From: Streptacidiphilus melanogenes
GTDB taxonomy: Bacteria > Actinomycetota > Actinomycetes > Streptomycetales > Streptomycetaceae
NCBI RefSeq assembly: GCF_000787835.1
Contig: NZ_BBPP01000001.1
Location: forward strand, 41,009-105,008
Direction of reading: 5' to 3'
DNA: 64,000 bases
Notes under the pieces: generated by a model
What the model was told of the DNA's origin: nothing
What the model saw: the letters and a program-made list of their open reading frames with translations, nothing else
The model's database searches: none
In this document: positions 17,336-25,304 of the stretch, piece after piece
Layout: every line of letters starts with the position of its first letter
Numbering within the stretch: position 1 is the first letter of the stretch
Translations under genes and position numbers: made by a program

Positions 17336-18316
17336 GTGACGATCGCCCCCGACCGCCCCGCCGGCCGCACCGGCTGGACCGACGTGCAGCTCATCCACGC
17401 CCTGGACGAGGTCGTCGAGCGCGAGCTCAACCGGCACCTCGGCGTCGCCAAGGAGTGGATGCCGCACGAGTACGTGCCGTGGAGCATGGGCCGCGACTTC
17501 GACGGCCTGATGGGCGGCGAGGCCTGGTCGGTCGAGCAGTCCCAGGTCACCGACGTCGCGCGGGTCTCCCTCGTGGTCAACCTGCTGACCGAGGACAACC
17601 TGCCGAGCTACCACCACGAGATCGCGTCCATGTTCGGCCGGGACGGCGCCTGGGGCACCTGGGTGCACCAGTGGACGGCCGAGGAGGGCCGCCACTCGAT
17701 CGTCATGCGCGACTACCTGCTGACCACGCGCGCGGTCGACCCGGTCGCCCTGGAGCGGGCGCGGATGACGCACATGGCCGAGGGGTTCGAGTCGGACAAC
17801 AACCACTCGATGCTGCACTCGGTGGCCTACGTCTCCTTCCAGGAGCTCGCCACGCGCATCTCGCACCGGAACACCGGCCACAGCTCCGGCGACCCGATGT
17901 GCGACCGCATGCTGGCCCGCATCGCCACCGACGAGAACCTGCACATGGTCTTCTACCGGAACCTGCTGAAGGCCGCCCTGGAGATCGCCCCCGACCAGGC
18001 CATGCGCGCCATCGCCGACGTCGTGATCAACTTCCGGATGCCCGGCCACAGCATGCCCGGCTTCGAGCGCGCGGCGGTCCAGATCGCCGTCGGCGGGATC
18101 TACAACCTGCGGATCCACCACGACGACGTGCTGCAGCCGGTGCTGCGCCACCTGAAGGTCATGGAGATCACCGGTCTGGGCCCGGAAGGCCTCCAGGCCC
18201 AGCAGGAGCTCGGTTTGTTCCTCGACGGGCTCGATGCCCAGGCGACCCGCTTCGACGAGCGTCAGGCGGCCATTCTGGCCCGTCGGCAGGCCGCTCAGGA
18301 GCGCCGGGCCGGCTAG
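17336..18316 (+). CDS. acyl-ACP desaturase (ferritin-like diiron)
   Basis: 326 residues. Soluble stearoyl-ACP-desaturase family enzyme, which introduces a double bond into acyl-ACP or acyl-CoA with oxygen and reduced ferredoxin. Diiron ligand motifs are visible: TAEEGRHSIVMRDYL (EExxH) and ATDENLHMVFYR (DExxH-type second motif), with further ligand Glu residues in the N-terminal helices. Related to mycobacterial DesA1/DesA2. The GTG at 17336 is preferred: homologues start about 10 residues before GRTGWTDVQLI, and GAGAG lies upstream. Expression is probably controlled by the palindromes at 17234-17263. The C terminus ends with a charged Arg/Ala/Gln helix. Confidence 0.92.
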   Translation: MTIAPDRPAGRTGWTDVQLIHALDEVVERELNRHLGVAKEWMPHEYVPWSMGRDFDGLMGGEAWSVEQSQVTDVARVSLVVNLLTEDNLPSYHHEIASMFGRDGAWGTWVHQWTAEEGRHSIVMRDYLLTTRAVDPVALERARMTHMAEGFESDNNHSMLHSVAYVSFQELATRISHRNTGHSSGDPMCDRMLARIATDENLHMVFYRNLLKAALEIAPDQAMRAIADVVINFRMPGHSMPGFERAAVQIAVGGIYNLRIHHDDVLQPVLRHLKVMEITGLGPEGLQAQQELGLFLDGLDAQATRFDERQAAILARRQAAQERRAG

Positions 18317-18761
18317 CCGGGCGGGTTCGTCGTCCTTGGTCGTCTTCGCTGCCCTTCGCCGTCGTTCGCCGTTCATGCGCCGACAAGTCCGGACTTTCCA
18401 GAACCGTGACGAACGTCACAAACTGGTATGTCACTGTGGGTGTGCGCACATTTTCAGCCAAAGTGACGCCGAACACCCGATGACGCACAGTGATCGGGCG
18501 GGTGGCCGCAGAGCCTTGTGGTTCCGGGGTTTCCACTCGCCATGATCACGGTAAGTGGTCAATGAAGGATAGCCGCCCGGCCCCCGCTGACCTCCCCGAA
18601 CAGCCCCCGCGATCACCTCTTCGGGGGTCTGATCGGGTGTCGATTGAGTAACGGACCTTGAAGTAAGGCAAAATCTCGCCCTCGGGTCGGGCACAAGTCC
18701 GGCCCCCTGCGCGTTACGTGCGCTGGAGACAACCGCAACACGCCCAAAGGGGGAGAGTGAT
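18317..18761. promoter_or_regulatory. 445-bp intergenic region with Crp-like palindrome
   Basis: No convincing gene. GTGACGAACGTCAC at 18406-18419 is a perfect 6+2+6 palindrome and fits the Streptomyces Crp half-site pattern GTG(N6)GNCAC. The stretch 18410-18490 is AT-richer than its surroundings. TTGAGT (18644-18649) and TTGAAG (18658-18663) lie near the start of the downstream gene and could be part of its promoter. A 21-codon frame from 18480 is too short to judge. Confidence 0.45.
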
Positions 18762-19061
18762 ATGGCGACTGACTACGACACCCCACGCAAGACCGACGAC
18801 GACCTCGAATCGGACAGCATCGAGGAACTCAAGGCACGCCGGAACGAGAAGACGACCAGCTCGGTCGATGTCGACGAGTTCGAGGCTGCCGAGGGTCTGG
18901 AGCTGCCCGGAGCGGACCTCAGCAATGAGGAGCTGTCCGTCCGGGTCCTTCCGCGCCAGGCTGACGAGTTCACCTGCTCGAGCTGCTTCCTGGTGCACCA
19001 CCGGAGCCAGCTGGCCAACGAGAAGAACGGCCAGCCGATCTGCCGGGACTGCGCCGCCTGA
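18762..19061 (+). CDS. DUF4193 family protein
   Basis: 99 residues. An acidic N-terminal half (DDDLESDSIEELKARRNEK) is followed by a C-terminal zinc-ribbon-like module: CSSCFLVHHRSQL and CRDCAA give four cysteines in two CxxC pairs. This is the actinobacterial DUF4193 family, small and widely conserved, of unknown function and often close to dut as it is here. The start ATG has GGGGGAGAG upstream. It is followed after 24 bp by a gene of unknown function on the same strand, so probably a two-gene operon. Confidence 0.88.
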   Translation: MATDYDTPRKTDDDLESDSIEELKARRNEKTTSSVDVDEFEAAEGLELPGADLSNEELSVRVLPRQADEFTCSSCFLVHHRSQLANEKNGQPICRDCAA

Positions 19062-19085
19062 TCGAGCGGTGTAGGAAGGGGACTC

Positions 19086-19940
19086 ATGGGACCGTTCCGC
19101 AAGCCGCAGAGATCCTCAGGCGCCGGGAAGGACCCGGCCGGACCGTCAGCGAACGAACCTGGTGTGACGCTCGACGAGACGACGGCCGACCTCGCCCGGA
19201 TCGCCGACGAGATGGAGGTCTGGGACGGGTCCGCAGGCGCGGACTCCGTCCCCGCCGAGCAAGGCCGGATGGCCTCGCTCGCGCGGAAGCTGGGGCGCGG
19301 CCTCGGCAGGGGAGCCAAGGACGGCGCGACCGGCCTGGCCGACCGGCTGATGACGGCCGCACCCCGGATCAAGGTGCGCGACGTGGCAACACTCCGCGCG
19401 CACCATCCCGACGCGCGTAGCGCGGAGGAGCTGGCCGACCGCATCGCGGCCGCCGGCGCCCGCGCCGCAGGCGCGGTCGGCGCGGGCGCGGGTGCGGTGG
19501 CGATGATGCCGGTGCCGTTCGCGATGCCCGTCGAGATCGCCGCGGAGCTGCTCGCAGTGGCGGCCGTGGAGTTCAAGATGATCGCGGAGCTGTACGAGGC
19601 CTACGGCCAGCCCGCACCGGGCAACACGAAGCAGCGGTCCGTGGCGTACCTCTCGGTCTGGTCCGAGCGCCGCGGCCTGGATGTCGCCTCTCCGGCCACG
19701 ATCCTGGCCCTCAGCAAGAGCGCGGCGCTGCGGAAGTCCATCCGCCGACGCCTCGCCCGCTCGGGCTTCCGCAAGCTCCCCACGCTGACGCCCTTCATGA
19801 TCGGCGCCGCGGCGGGCGCCTACGTCAACCGCCGCGACACGGCTCGGCTCGCCGCGGACATCCGCCGCTCCCTCCGCGAACGCCAGCCCGCCGACCCGAA
19901 CTACTGGCTCACCGCCAGACCGCCCCACGACGAGCCCTAG
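19086..19940 (+). CDS. conserved hypothetical protein
   Basis: 284 residues; family not recognised with certainty. A hydrophilic N terminus is followed by a predicted helical region (RIAAAGARAAGAVGAGAGAVAMMPVPFAMP) with enough hydrophobicity for one membrane-associated helix around residues 125-160. After that comes a basic segment (KSAALRKSIRRRLARSGFRK) and a second hydrophobic stretch, LTPFMIGAAAGAYVNRRDT. The last part resembles EcsC-type membrane-associated proteins, but that is a guess. GGAAGGGG precedes the ATG. It follows DUF4193 and ends before the convergent spacer with the intergenic repeat element. Confidence 0.6.
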   Translation: MGPFRKPQRSSGAGKDPAGPSANEPGVTLDETTADLARIADEMEVWDGSAGADSVPAEQGRMASLARKLGRGLGRGAKDGATGLADRLMTAAPRIKVRDVATLRAHHPDARSAEELADRIAAAGARAAGAVGAGAGAVAMMPVPFAMPVEIAAELLAVAAVEFKMIAELYEAYGQPAPGNTKQRSVAYLSVWSERRGLDVASPATILALSKSAALRKSIRRRLARSGFRKLPTLTPFMIGAAAGAYVNRRDTARLAADIRRSLRERQPADPNYWLTARPPHDEP

Positions 19941-20016
19941 CCCCCGCACCCAGGCTCCGCCGCGTGGACGCGCGGTGTCGGCCCGAGAACGTGTTCCCGC
20001 AGGTGGTTGCAGACCG

Positions 20017-20126
20017 CTCAGGGGCGCGAGGAACTGCGCGACAAGCCAGCCTGTGTGGTGAGTCGCTCAGCGAGCAGGGCCGTCCCGTACAGGGTGGTTG
20101 CTCGCGCAGTTCCCCGCGCCCCTGGA
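20017..20126. repeat. dispersed structured intergenic repeat, type A
   Basis: Left arm 20020-20041 and right arm 20102-20123 form a 22-bp stem with one mismatch (AGGGGCGCG... / ...CGCGCCCCT). The loop contains GTGTGGTGAGTCGCTCAGCG, where GCTCAGCGAGC can form an apical hairpin. A second tier pairs CAAGCC with GGTTG. The loop is closely similar to the copy at 22567-22669, so these are homologous elements and not two unrelated terminators. It sits between convergent genes. Confidence 0.85.
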
Positions 20127-20148
20127 AGGCCGCGTCCCTGGGGTGCGC

Positions 20149-20583
20149 CTAGCGCGCAGCGTCGAGCGCGGCGGCGAGGCGGTCGGGGGTGCGGGTGGAG
20201 AGGTACAGGTAGGGCGTCGGGTCGTCGGGGTCGGTGACCTCGACCCGGAGCGCGGTGTGGATGTACCCCCGCAGCAGCATGAACGCGCGGGCGTCCGCCT
20301 TGCGCGTGCGCCAGGCGAAGGCCTCGTCCCGGTCCAGGATCTCCGCCTTGCCGAGCGCGGAGACCGGGATCTTCGCCTCGCCGGCGAGAAGGTGGCCCTG
20401 GGTGACCCGGATCCGGGGAGAGCCGTAGCTGCTCAGCAGCACCGCGCCGCCGACCCCGCCCGCGACCAGGCCCAGCAGGGCCGCGATCGGGCTGAAGATC
20501 AGCAGGACCAGCATGAAGGAGATGCCCAGGCCCGCCGGCAGCAGCCACAGGACCGCCGGTGCGGAGAGGCGTTCGTCGTACAT
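20149..20583 (-). CDS. DUF3093 domain-containing membrane protein
   Basis: 144 residues, MYDERLSAPAVLWLLPAGLG... Two N-terminal membrane helices (about 9-32 and 33-53) are followed by a cytoplasmic beta-rich domain (RIRVTQGHLLAGEAKIPVSALGKAEIL). This is the DUF3093 family, found beside dut in actinobacteria; function unknown. The ATG at 20583 is preferred. An ATG at 20592 is in frame, but CACAAT lies exactly 7 nt before 20583 with no Shine-Dalgarno, suggesting a leaderless start. It is divergent from the thioesterase gene (78 bp) and convergent with the gene at 19086. Confidence 0.85.
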   Translation of the reverse strand: MYDERLSAPAVLWLLPAGLGISFMLVLLIFSPIAALLGLVAGGVGGAVLLSSYGSPRIRVTQGHLLAGEAKIPVSALGKAEILDRDEAFAWRTRKADARAFMLLRGYIHTALRVEVTDPDDPTPYLYLSTRTPDRLAAALDAAR

Positions 20584-20649
20584 GGCCACCATTGTGCGCC
20601 GCGCGCGCGGCACGCCCGACCGCGGGGCCCTCGCGGGTGCCGCTCCCTG

Positions 20650-20662
20650 TAGGGTCGCGGGG
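20650..20662 (+). promoter_or_regulatory. -10 box of predicted leaderless transcript (thioesterase)
   Basis: TAGGGT at 20650-20655 is followed by 6 nt and then the GTG start at 20662. There is no Shine-Dalgarno. Transcription should start at or within one base of the start codon. Confidence 0.6.
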
Positions 20663-21249
20663 TGACCGATGCAGCACGGCCCAGCTTGACGCCCCCGCCC
20701 GAGGCGGCACCTCCCGTCCGCCACCCCGAGGCCCCGGCACCGGGCGAGCTGATCGGGTCGCACTACGACTTCTGCTTCGCCTGCGGCCCGGCCCAGCCTT
20801 CCGGCCTGCACCTCGAGGCGCGGGCCGGCGAGGGCGTGGAGATCTTCGCCGAGTTCACCGTCGCCCCCACCCACCAGGGCGGCCCGGGGCTCGCCCACGG
20901 CGGCGTGCTGGTGACGGCGATGGACGACGCTCTCGGCACGCTGAACTGGCTGCTGCACACCGCCTCGGTCACGGCTCGGCTGGAAACCGACTTCCGCCGC
21001 CCGGTCCCGGTCGACTCCACCCTCTACCTCCACACCTGGGTGGAGGCCGTGTCCGGTCGCAAGATCTACTGCAGCGGCGAGGCCCGTCTCGACGCCCCGG
21101 ACGGCCCCGTCGCGCTGACCGCGCGGGCGCTGTTCATCCAGGTCGCCCTGGAGCACTTCGTCAACCACGGCCGTCCTGAGGACATCAAGGCGGCCATGGA
21201 CAACCCCGACCTGCACAAGCGCGTTCGCGCGTTCGAGGTGAACCCGTGA
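20662..21249 (+). CDS. PaaI-family hotdog thioesterase
   Basis: 195 residues. A hydrophilic Pro/Ala-rich N terminus of about 30 residues precedes a single hotdog domain with FCFACGPAQPSGLHLEA and the PaaI-type signature GGPGLAHGGVLVTAMDDALG. The HGG with the following Asp is the usual catalytic environment for acyl-CoA thioester hydrolysis. Substrate unknown. GTG start at 20662, apparently leaderless. The stop overlaps the dut start by 4 bp (GTGA), so dut and the DUF3710 gene follow on the same mRNA. Confidence 0.88.
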   Translation: MTDAARPSLTPPPEAAPPVRHPEAPAPGELIGSHYDFCFACGPAQPSGLHLEARAGEGVEIFAEFTVAPTHQGGPGLAHGGVLVTAMDDALGTLNWLLHTASVTARLETDFRRPVPVDSTLYLHTWVEAVSGRKIYCSGEARLDAPDGPVALTARALFIQVALEHFVNHGRPEDIKAAMDNPDLHKRVRAFEVNP

Positions 21250-21764
21250 GTTCCGACCTGCGCCCCGTCGACGTCCTGCTCCGCCGGATCGACGAGGACC
21301 TGCCCGTCCCCGCCTACGAGCACCCCGGCGACGCGGGCGCCGACCTGCGCACCACAGTCGACGCCGTGCTGGAGCCCGGCGAGCGGGCCGTCCTGCCGAC
21401 CGGGATCGCCGTCGCGCTGCCGGACGGGTACGCGGCCTTCGTACACGCGCGCTCCGGCCTGGCCGCACGGTGCGGCGTTGCCCTCGTCAATGCCCCCGGA
21501 ACGGTCGATGCCGGGTACCGTGGTGAGATCAAGGTGATCGTCGTCAACCTCGACCCGCGCGAGCGGGTGGTCTTCCACCGAGGGGACCGGATCGCCCAGC
21601 TGGTGGTCCAGCGGGTGGAGAAGGTCCGCTTCCACGAGGTGGCGGAACTGCCGGGGTCGGCGCGCGCCGCAGGAGGCTTCGGGTCGACGGGGGGCCATGC
21701 CGCGGTTAGCATTCCCGCGGCCGGGCAGAAAGACTCTTCGGTACCCGACCGGGAAGGACAGTGA
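21246..21764 (+). CDS. dut: dUTP diphosphatase
   Basis: 172 residues. Hydrolyses dUTP to dUMP and pyrophosphate, keeping uracil out of DNA and supplying dTMP synthesis; works as a trimer. The five trimeric dUTPase motifs are visible: PGDAGADL (1), HARSGLAARCG (2), NAPGTVDAGYRGEIKV (3), RGDRIAQLVV (4) and the flexible C-terminal GGFGSTGGH (5). It has an extra tail of about 20 residues after motif 5. GTG 21246 overlaps the upstream thioesterase stop by 4 bp, and the DUF3710 gene starts 2 bp after its stop. Confidence 0.96.
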   Translation: MSSDLRPVDVLLRRIDEDLPVPAYEHPGDAGADLRTTVDAVLEPGERAVLPTGIAVALPDGYAAFVHARSGLAARCGVALVNAPGTVDAGYRGEIKVIVVNLDPRERVVFHRGDRIAQLVVQRVEKVRFHEVAELPGSARAAGGFGSTGGHAAVSIPAAGQKDSSVPDREGQ

Positions 21765-21766
21765 CC

Positions 21767-22534
21767 GTGTTCCGTCGTCGCGCCAAGGGCGAGGACGCTG
21801 GCAATCAGCTCGACGAGCTGGCCGACGCCGACAGCAACGAGTTCGAGGACGCCTCCGAGCTGGAGGACGGTGAGACGGGGGAGCGGGTCGGCCTGCCGCC
21901 GGCGCCGCGCCCCGAGGGCCCGTTCGACATCTCCGAGGTCGACGACGCCAAGGACGGCCGGGTGGACCTGGGCGGTCTGCTGGTCCCCGGTGTCGACGGC
22001 ATGGAGCTGCGGGTCGAGGTGGCCGGTGACGCGATCGTCGCGGCGACGCTCGTGCTCGGCAACAGCGCGATCCAGCTGCAGGCCTTCGCCGCTCCGAAGT
22101 CCGAGGGCATCTGGGGCGAGGTCCGCCAGGAGATCGCCGACGGCATCGAGCAGCAGGGCGGCGCGATCGACGAGGAGGAGACCGCGCTGGGCTGGGGCCT
22201 GCGCGCTCGCGTCCCCGTTCAGCTGCCCGACGGCACGCAGGGGGTCCAGCTGGTCCGCTTCGTCGGCTGCGACGGCCCGCGGTGGTTCCTGCGCGGCGTG
22301 ATCAGTGGCCAGGCGGCCATGCAGGATGACGCGGCGGCGGTGCTGGAGCAGGTCTTCCGCCAGACGATCGTCTGCCGCGGCGAGGGGCCGATGGCCCCCC
22401 GCGACCCGATCGTGCTGCGTCTGCCCGAGGACGCGCAGATGGTCCCGGACGGCATGCCCCAGCAGGGGCGTCCCGCCTCGATGGGCGACCTCAACCCCTT
22501 CGAGCGCGGCCCGGAGATCACCGAAGTCCGCTAG
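21767..22534 (+). CDS. DUF3710 domain-containing protein
   Basis: 255 residues. The N-terminal 55 residues are very acidic (ADADSNEFEDASELEDGE). They are followed by the conserved DUF3710 domain (GPFDISEVDDAKDGRVDLGG, RFVGCDGPRWFLRGVI). Function unknown; it is a constant neighbour of dut in actinobacteria. GTG 21767 is chosen because GGAAGGA lies 8 nt upstream; the in-frame GTG 21761 would leave only 2 nt. It ends before the spacer that holds two intergenic repeat elements. Confidence 0.88.
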   Translation: MFRRRAKGEDAGNQLDELADADSNEFEDASELEDGETGERVGLPPAPRPEGPFDISEVDDAKDGRVDLGGLLVPGVDGMELRVEVAGDAIVAATLVLGNSAIQLQAFAAPKSEGIWGEVRQEIADGIEQQGGAIDEEETALGWGLRARVPVQLPDGTQGVQLVRFVGCDGPRWFLRGVISGQAAMQDDAAAVLEQVFRQTIVCRGEGPMAPRDPIVLRLPEDAQMVPDGMPQQGRPASMGDLNPFERGPEITEVR

Positions 22535-22565
22535 ACCTTCGCTCCCGCAGGTCGTTGCACTTTGT

Positions 22566-22670
22566 TAGGGGCGCGGAGAACTGCGCGACAAGCCACCGAG
22601 TGTGGTGAGTCGCTCAGCGAGCAGAGCCATCCGCACAGGGTGGTTGCCCGCGCAGCTCTCCGCGCCCCTC
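22566..22670. repeat. dispersed structured intergenic repeat, type A
   Basis: Arms 22567-22586 and 22650-22669 pair over 20 bp with one mismatch. The stem continues with ACAAGCCACC against GGGTGGTTG. The apical loop GCTCAGCGAGC and surrounding GTGTGGTGAGTCGCTCAGCG are nearly identical to the 20-kb copy. It lies in the spacer between the convergent DUF3710 and amidase genes. Confidence 0.85.
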
Positions 22671-22685
22671 AGGCGTCTGCAGCTG

Positions 22686-22761
22686 CCTGAGGGGCGGGAA
22701 TCCTGCGGGCTCGCGCCCACGCGGCGGAGCCGCAGGTTTGTGCAGCTCCGCGCCCCTCAGG
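22686..22761. repeat. dispersed structured intergenic repeat, type B
   Basis: Outer arms CCTGAGGGGCG (22686-22696) and CGCCCCTCAGG (22751-22761) are perfect. Inside is the hairpin GCGGC-GGA-GCCGC (22721-22733), within a core CGCCCACGCGGCGGAGCCGC that is repeated in the 29.7-kb element. It directly follows the type A copy in the same convergent spacer. Confidence 0.8.
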
Positions 22762-22779
22762 CGTGGCTACTGAACGATG

Positions 22780-24210
22780 TCACCACACGCTGGGCTTGCG
22801 GGCGGCCCAAGGCCGGGCGGACTCGAGCTGCGCCGAGAGTGAGATCAGCGTCGACTCGTCGCCGTAGCGGCCGCCCAGCATGACGCCGATGGGGAGGCCG
22901 TCGGCGGTCCAGTGGACCGGGAGGTTGACGGACGGCTGGCCCGTCGCGTTGTAGAGCGGGGTGAAGGGCGTGAACGCGGCGATCGCGTCGAACTCCGCGG
23001 CCGGGTCCGCGTCGTTGCGGAGGCCGCCGACGAGGGCCGGGGGCTGGGCCAGGGTGGGGGAGAGGATGACGTCGTACGCCTCCTGGAGCTGGGCGACCAG
23101 CAGACCGACCGCGCGGAACGCGTAGAGCGCCATCGCGAAGTCGGGGCCGGAGACGTTCCCGCCCTGCGCGCGCAGGTGGCGCGTGAGCGGCATCAGCTTG
23201 TCCTCGTCCTCGGGGGCGACCGGCGTCTGCGTGGCCATCACGGCCCAGACCTGGCCGAAGACGTTGCGCAGGGTGTCGTCCGCCGGGAGGTCCAGCGTCT
23301 CGACGGTGTGGCCGAGGGACGCCAGCAGCTCCGCGGCCGACTCCGTGGCCGCCAGGCAGTCGGCGTGGACCTCGACGCCGGGGACGGGGGCCTGGGTCAG
23401 GACGGCCACCCGCAGCGAGCCGGGGTCGCGGTCCGCGAAGCCGCGGAACGTCTCGCCGGGCGCCAGTGACGGCGCCGCGTACGGCTCGCCGGGCATGCTT
23501 CCGGCGAGGACGTCCAGCAGGGCCGCGGCGTCGCGGACGGTGCGCGCCAGCGGGCCGGAGGTGGAGAGGCCCGAGATGTCGTAGAAGGTCGGGCCGGACG
23601 CCACCCGGCCGCGGCTCGGCTTGATGCCGAACAGGCCGCAGACGGAGGCGGGGATGCGGATGGAGCCGCCGCCGTCGCTGCCGTGGGCGAGTGGCGCGAG
23701 GCCGGAGGCCACCGCGGTGCCCGCGCCGCCGCTGGAGCCGCCGGCCGAGCGCTCGAGGTCCCAGGGGGTGCGTGCGGGTGCGGCGACGAGGTTCTCGGAG
23801 TAGCAGGGCAGGCCGAACTCGGGGGTCTGCGTCTTGCCGAGCAGGACCGTCCCGGCGGCGCGCAGGCGGGTGACGACGTGGTCGTCGACGGCGGGCACGT
23901 TCTCCGCGTACGCGGCGGAGCCCAGGGTGGCCCGCACGCCCGCGACGAAGTTGAGGTCCTTGACGGGCACGGGGACGCCGTGGAGCGGCGACAGCGGGCG
24001 CTCCTCGCGGCGTGCCTCGGCCGCGTCCGCCTCGGCCTGGCGGGCCTGCTCCATGGCGATGTCCGGAGTCACCGTGACGTACGCCCCGACCGTGTCGTTG
24101 AGCCGGTCGATCCGTTCCAGGTAGTGCTCGGTCAGTTCGACGGGGGAGAGCTTTCCCGTCGCGATCAGCTCACCCTGCTCCAACGCGGTCAGGTCGTGCA
24201 GTTGGGTCAT
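22780..24210 (-). CDS. amidase (amidase-signature family)
   Basis: 476 residues. Amidase-signature enzymes hydrolyse amide bonds with a Ser-cisSer-Lys triad. The catalytic Lys is K84 in GVPVPVKDLN. The cis-Ser and nucleophilic Ser lie in the Gly/Ser-rich RSAGGSSGGAGTAVASG and GSDGGGSIRIPAS regions. The substrate is unknown; no GatB/GatC genes are adjacent, so this is not the tRNA amidotransferase subunit. ATG 24210 (MTQLHDLTALEQ) is preferred over an upstream codon because homologues start there. It lies 120 bp downstream of nagB on the same strand. Confidence 0.9.
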   Translation of the reverse strand: MTQLHDLTALEQGELIATGKLSPVELTEHYLERIDRLNDTVGAYVTVTPDIAMEQARQAEADAAEARREERPLSPLHGVPVPVKDLNFVAGVRATLGSAAYAENVPAVDDHVVTRLRAAGTVLLGKTQTPEFGLPCYSENLVAAPARTPWDLERSAGGSSGGAGTAVASGLAPLAHGSDGGGSIRIPASVCGLFGIKPSRGRVASGPTFYDISGLSTSGPLARTVRDAAALLDVLAGSMPGEPYAAPSLAPGETFRGFADRDPGSLRVAVLTQAPVPGVEVHADCLAATESAAELLASLGHTVETLDLPADDTLRNVFGQVWAVMATQTPVAPEDEDKLMPLTRHLRAQGGNVSGPDFAMALYAFRAVGLLVAQLQEAYDVILSPTLAQPPALVGGLRNDADPAAEFDAIAAFTPFTPLYNATGQPSVNLPVHWTADGLPIGVMLGGRYGDESTLISLSAQLESARPWAARKPSVW

Positions 24211-24330
24211 CCCCGGCCTCCTCGCCGTGCCTGCGAACCGGCAGCTACCAACGGGTAGCTCCCGGCGCGATCCTCGCACCGGGAGCCGGAGACCCGCCAG
24301 GGTCGGGGAGCGAAAAGCCCGCAGCCGCCG

Positions 24331-25116
24331 TTACAGGCCCTGCCAGTGCGGCTTGGCCGCGTACGTGGCGCGGAAGTAGTCGGCCAGCTTCAGGCCCTTG
24401 GCCGCGGACTCGTCGACCACGACGGTCGCGTGCCGGTGCAGCTGCAGAGCCGAGGCGGGGACCAGCGCGGAGACGGGGCCCTCCACGGTGGCCGCCACGG
24501 CGTCCGCCTTGCCCGCGCCGGTGGCGAGCAGGACGAGGTGCCGGGCGTCGAGGATGGTGCCGATGCCCTGGGTGATCACGTGGTGCGGCACCTGGTCGAT
24601 GTCGTCGTCGAAGAAGCGCGCGTTGTCGATCCGGGTCTGGTCCGTGAGCGTCTTGATCCGGGTGCGCGAGGCGAGCGAGGAGCAGGGCTCGTTGAAGCCG
24701 ATGTGGCCGTCGGTGCCGATGCCGAGCAGTTGCAGGTCGACGCCGCCGGCGTCGGCCAGTGCCTGGTCGTAGGCGGCGCAGGCGGCGGTGATGTCGGCGG
24801 CGTTGCCGTCGGGGCCCATGAACGAGGACTCGTCGAGGCCCAGCGGCTCGACGACCTCGCGCAGCACGGTGGAGCGGTAGGACTCCGGGTGTCCGGCGCG
24901 GAGGCCGACGTACTCGTCGAGCTGGCAGATCCGGGCCCGGGAGGCGTCGACGCCGCCGGAGCGCACCTTCGCGGCGAGCGCGTCGTAGATCGGCAGCGGG
25001 GTCGAGCCCGTGGCCACGCCCAGCAGCGCGTCCGGCTTACGGGTCAGCAGGTCGGCGATCGCCGTGGCGATGAGCTCGCCGCCCGCCGCGGCGTCAGGAA
25101 CGATCACAACTTCCAC
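24331..25116 (-). CDS. nagB: glucosamine-6-phosphate deaminase
   Basis: 261 residues, the typical length. Converts glucosamine-6-phosphate to fructose-6-phosphate and ammonia in aminosugar catabolism. Recognised by GVATGSTPLPIYDALA (phosphate loop), CQLDEYVGLRAGHPESYR (catalytic Asp), and GIGTDGHIGFNEPCSS. An almost canonical DasR operator lies 31-46 nt upstream of the ATG, so it is expected to be repressed by the GntR regulator DasR and induced by aminosugar phosphate. That regulon links chitin and N-acetylglucosamine use to development and antibiotic production in Streptomyces. It is divergent from kdpD. Confidence 0.96.
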   Translation of the reverse strand: MEVVIVPDAAAGGELIATAIADLLTRKPDALLGVATGSTPLPIYDALAAKVRSGGVDASRARICQLDEYVGLRAGHPESYRSTVLREVVEPLGLDESSFMGPDGNAADITAACAAYDQALADAGGVDLQLLGIGTDGHIGFNEPCSSLASRTRIKTLTDQTRIDNARFFDDDIDQVPHHVITQGIGTILDARHLVLLATGAGKADAVAATVEGPVSALVPASALQLHRHATVVVDESAAKGLKLADYFRATYAAKPHWQGL

Positions 25117-25146
25117 GCTGGCCTACCTACCGATCTGGAGAGCTGG

Positions 25147-25162
25147 AGAGGTATAGACCAAT
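25147..25162 (-). promoter_or_regulatory. DasR-responsive element (dre) of nagB
   Basis: On the minus strand the sequence reads ATTGGTCTATACCTCT. Compared with the dre core TGGTCTAGACCA it matches 10 of 12 positions. It is centred about 38 nt before the nagB ATG, the usual position for DasR repression. Confidence 0.75.
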
Positions 25163-25168
25163 CTAGCA

Positions 25169-25222
25169 GCAGGGGCGGTCGCCGCGCTCCCCCTCTTCGC
25201 GGCGGTGGGCGGCCGCCCCTGC
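25169..25222. other. nested perfect hairpin in nagB/kdpD divergent spacer
   Basis: GCAGGGGCGG (25169-25178) pairs perfectly with CCGCCCCTGC (25213-25222). Inside, CGCCGCG pairs with CGCGGCG around a CT-rich loop. It lies between the dre site and the kdpD start, so it would be in the kdpD leader if transcription begins near the dre. Confidence 0.6.
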
Positions 25223-25304
25223 ACACCACCGCTTCGCACGAGTGGCCAGGTCACGTACGCTCACAGTCGGGTCGACCGTCGGGTCGGCAAGGAGAATGGT
25301 CGAC

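Noticed and set aside
18480-18545. 21-codon frame MTHSDRAGGRRALWFRGFHS... as a leader peptide
   Set aside because: No Shine-Dalgarno and no downstream attenuator; too short to distinguish from chance.
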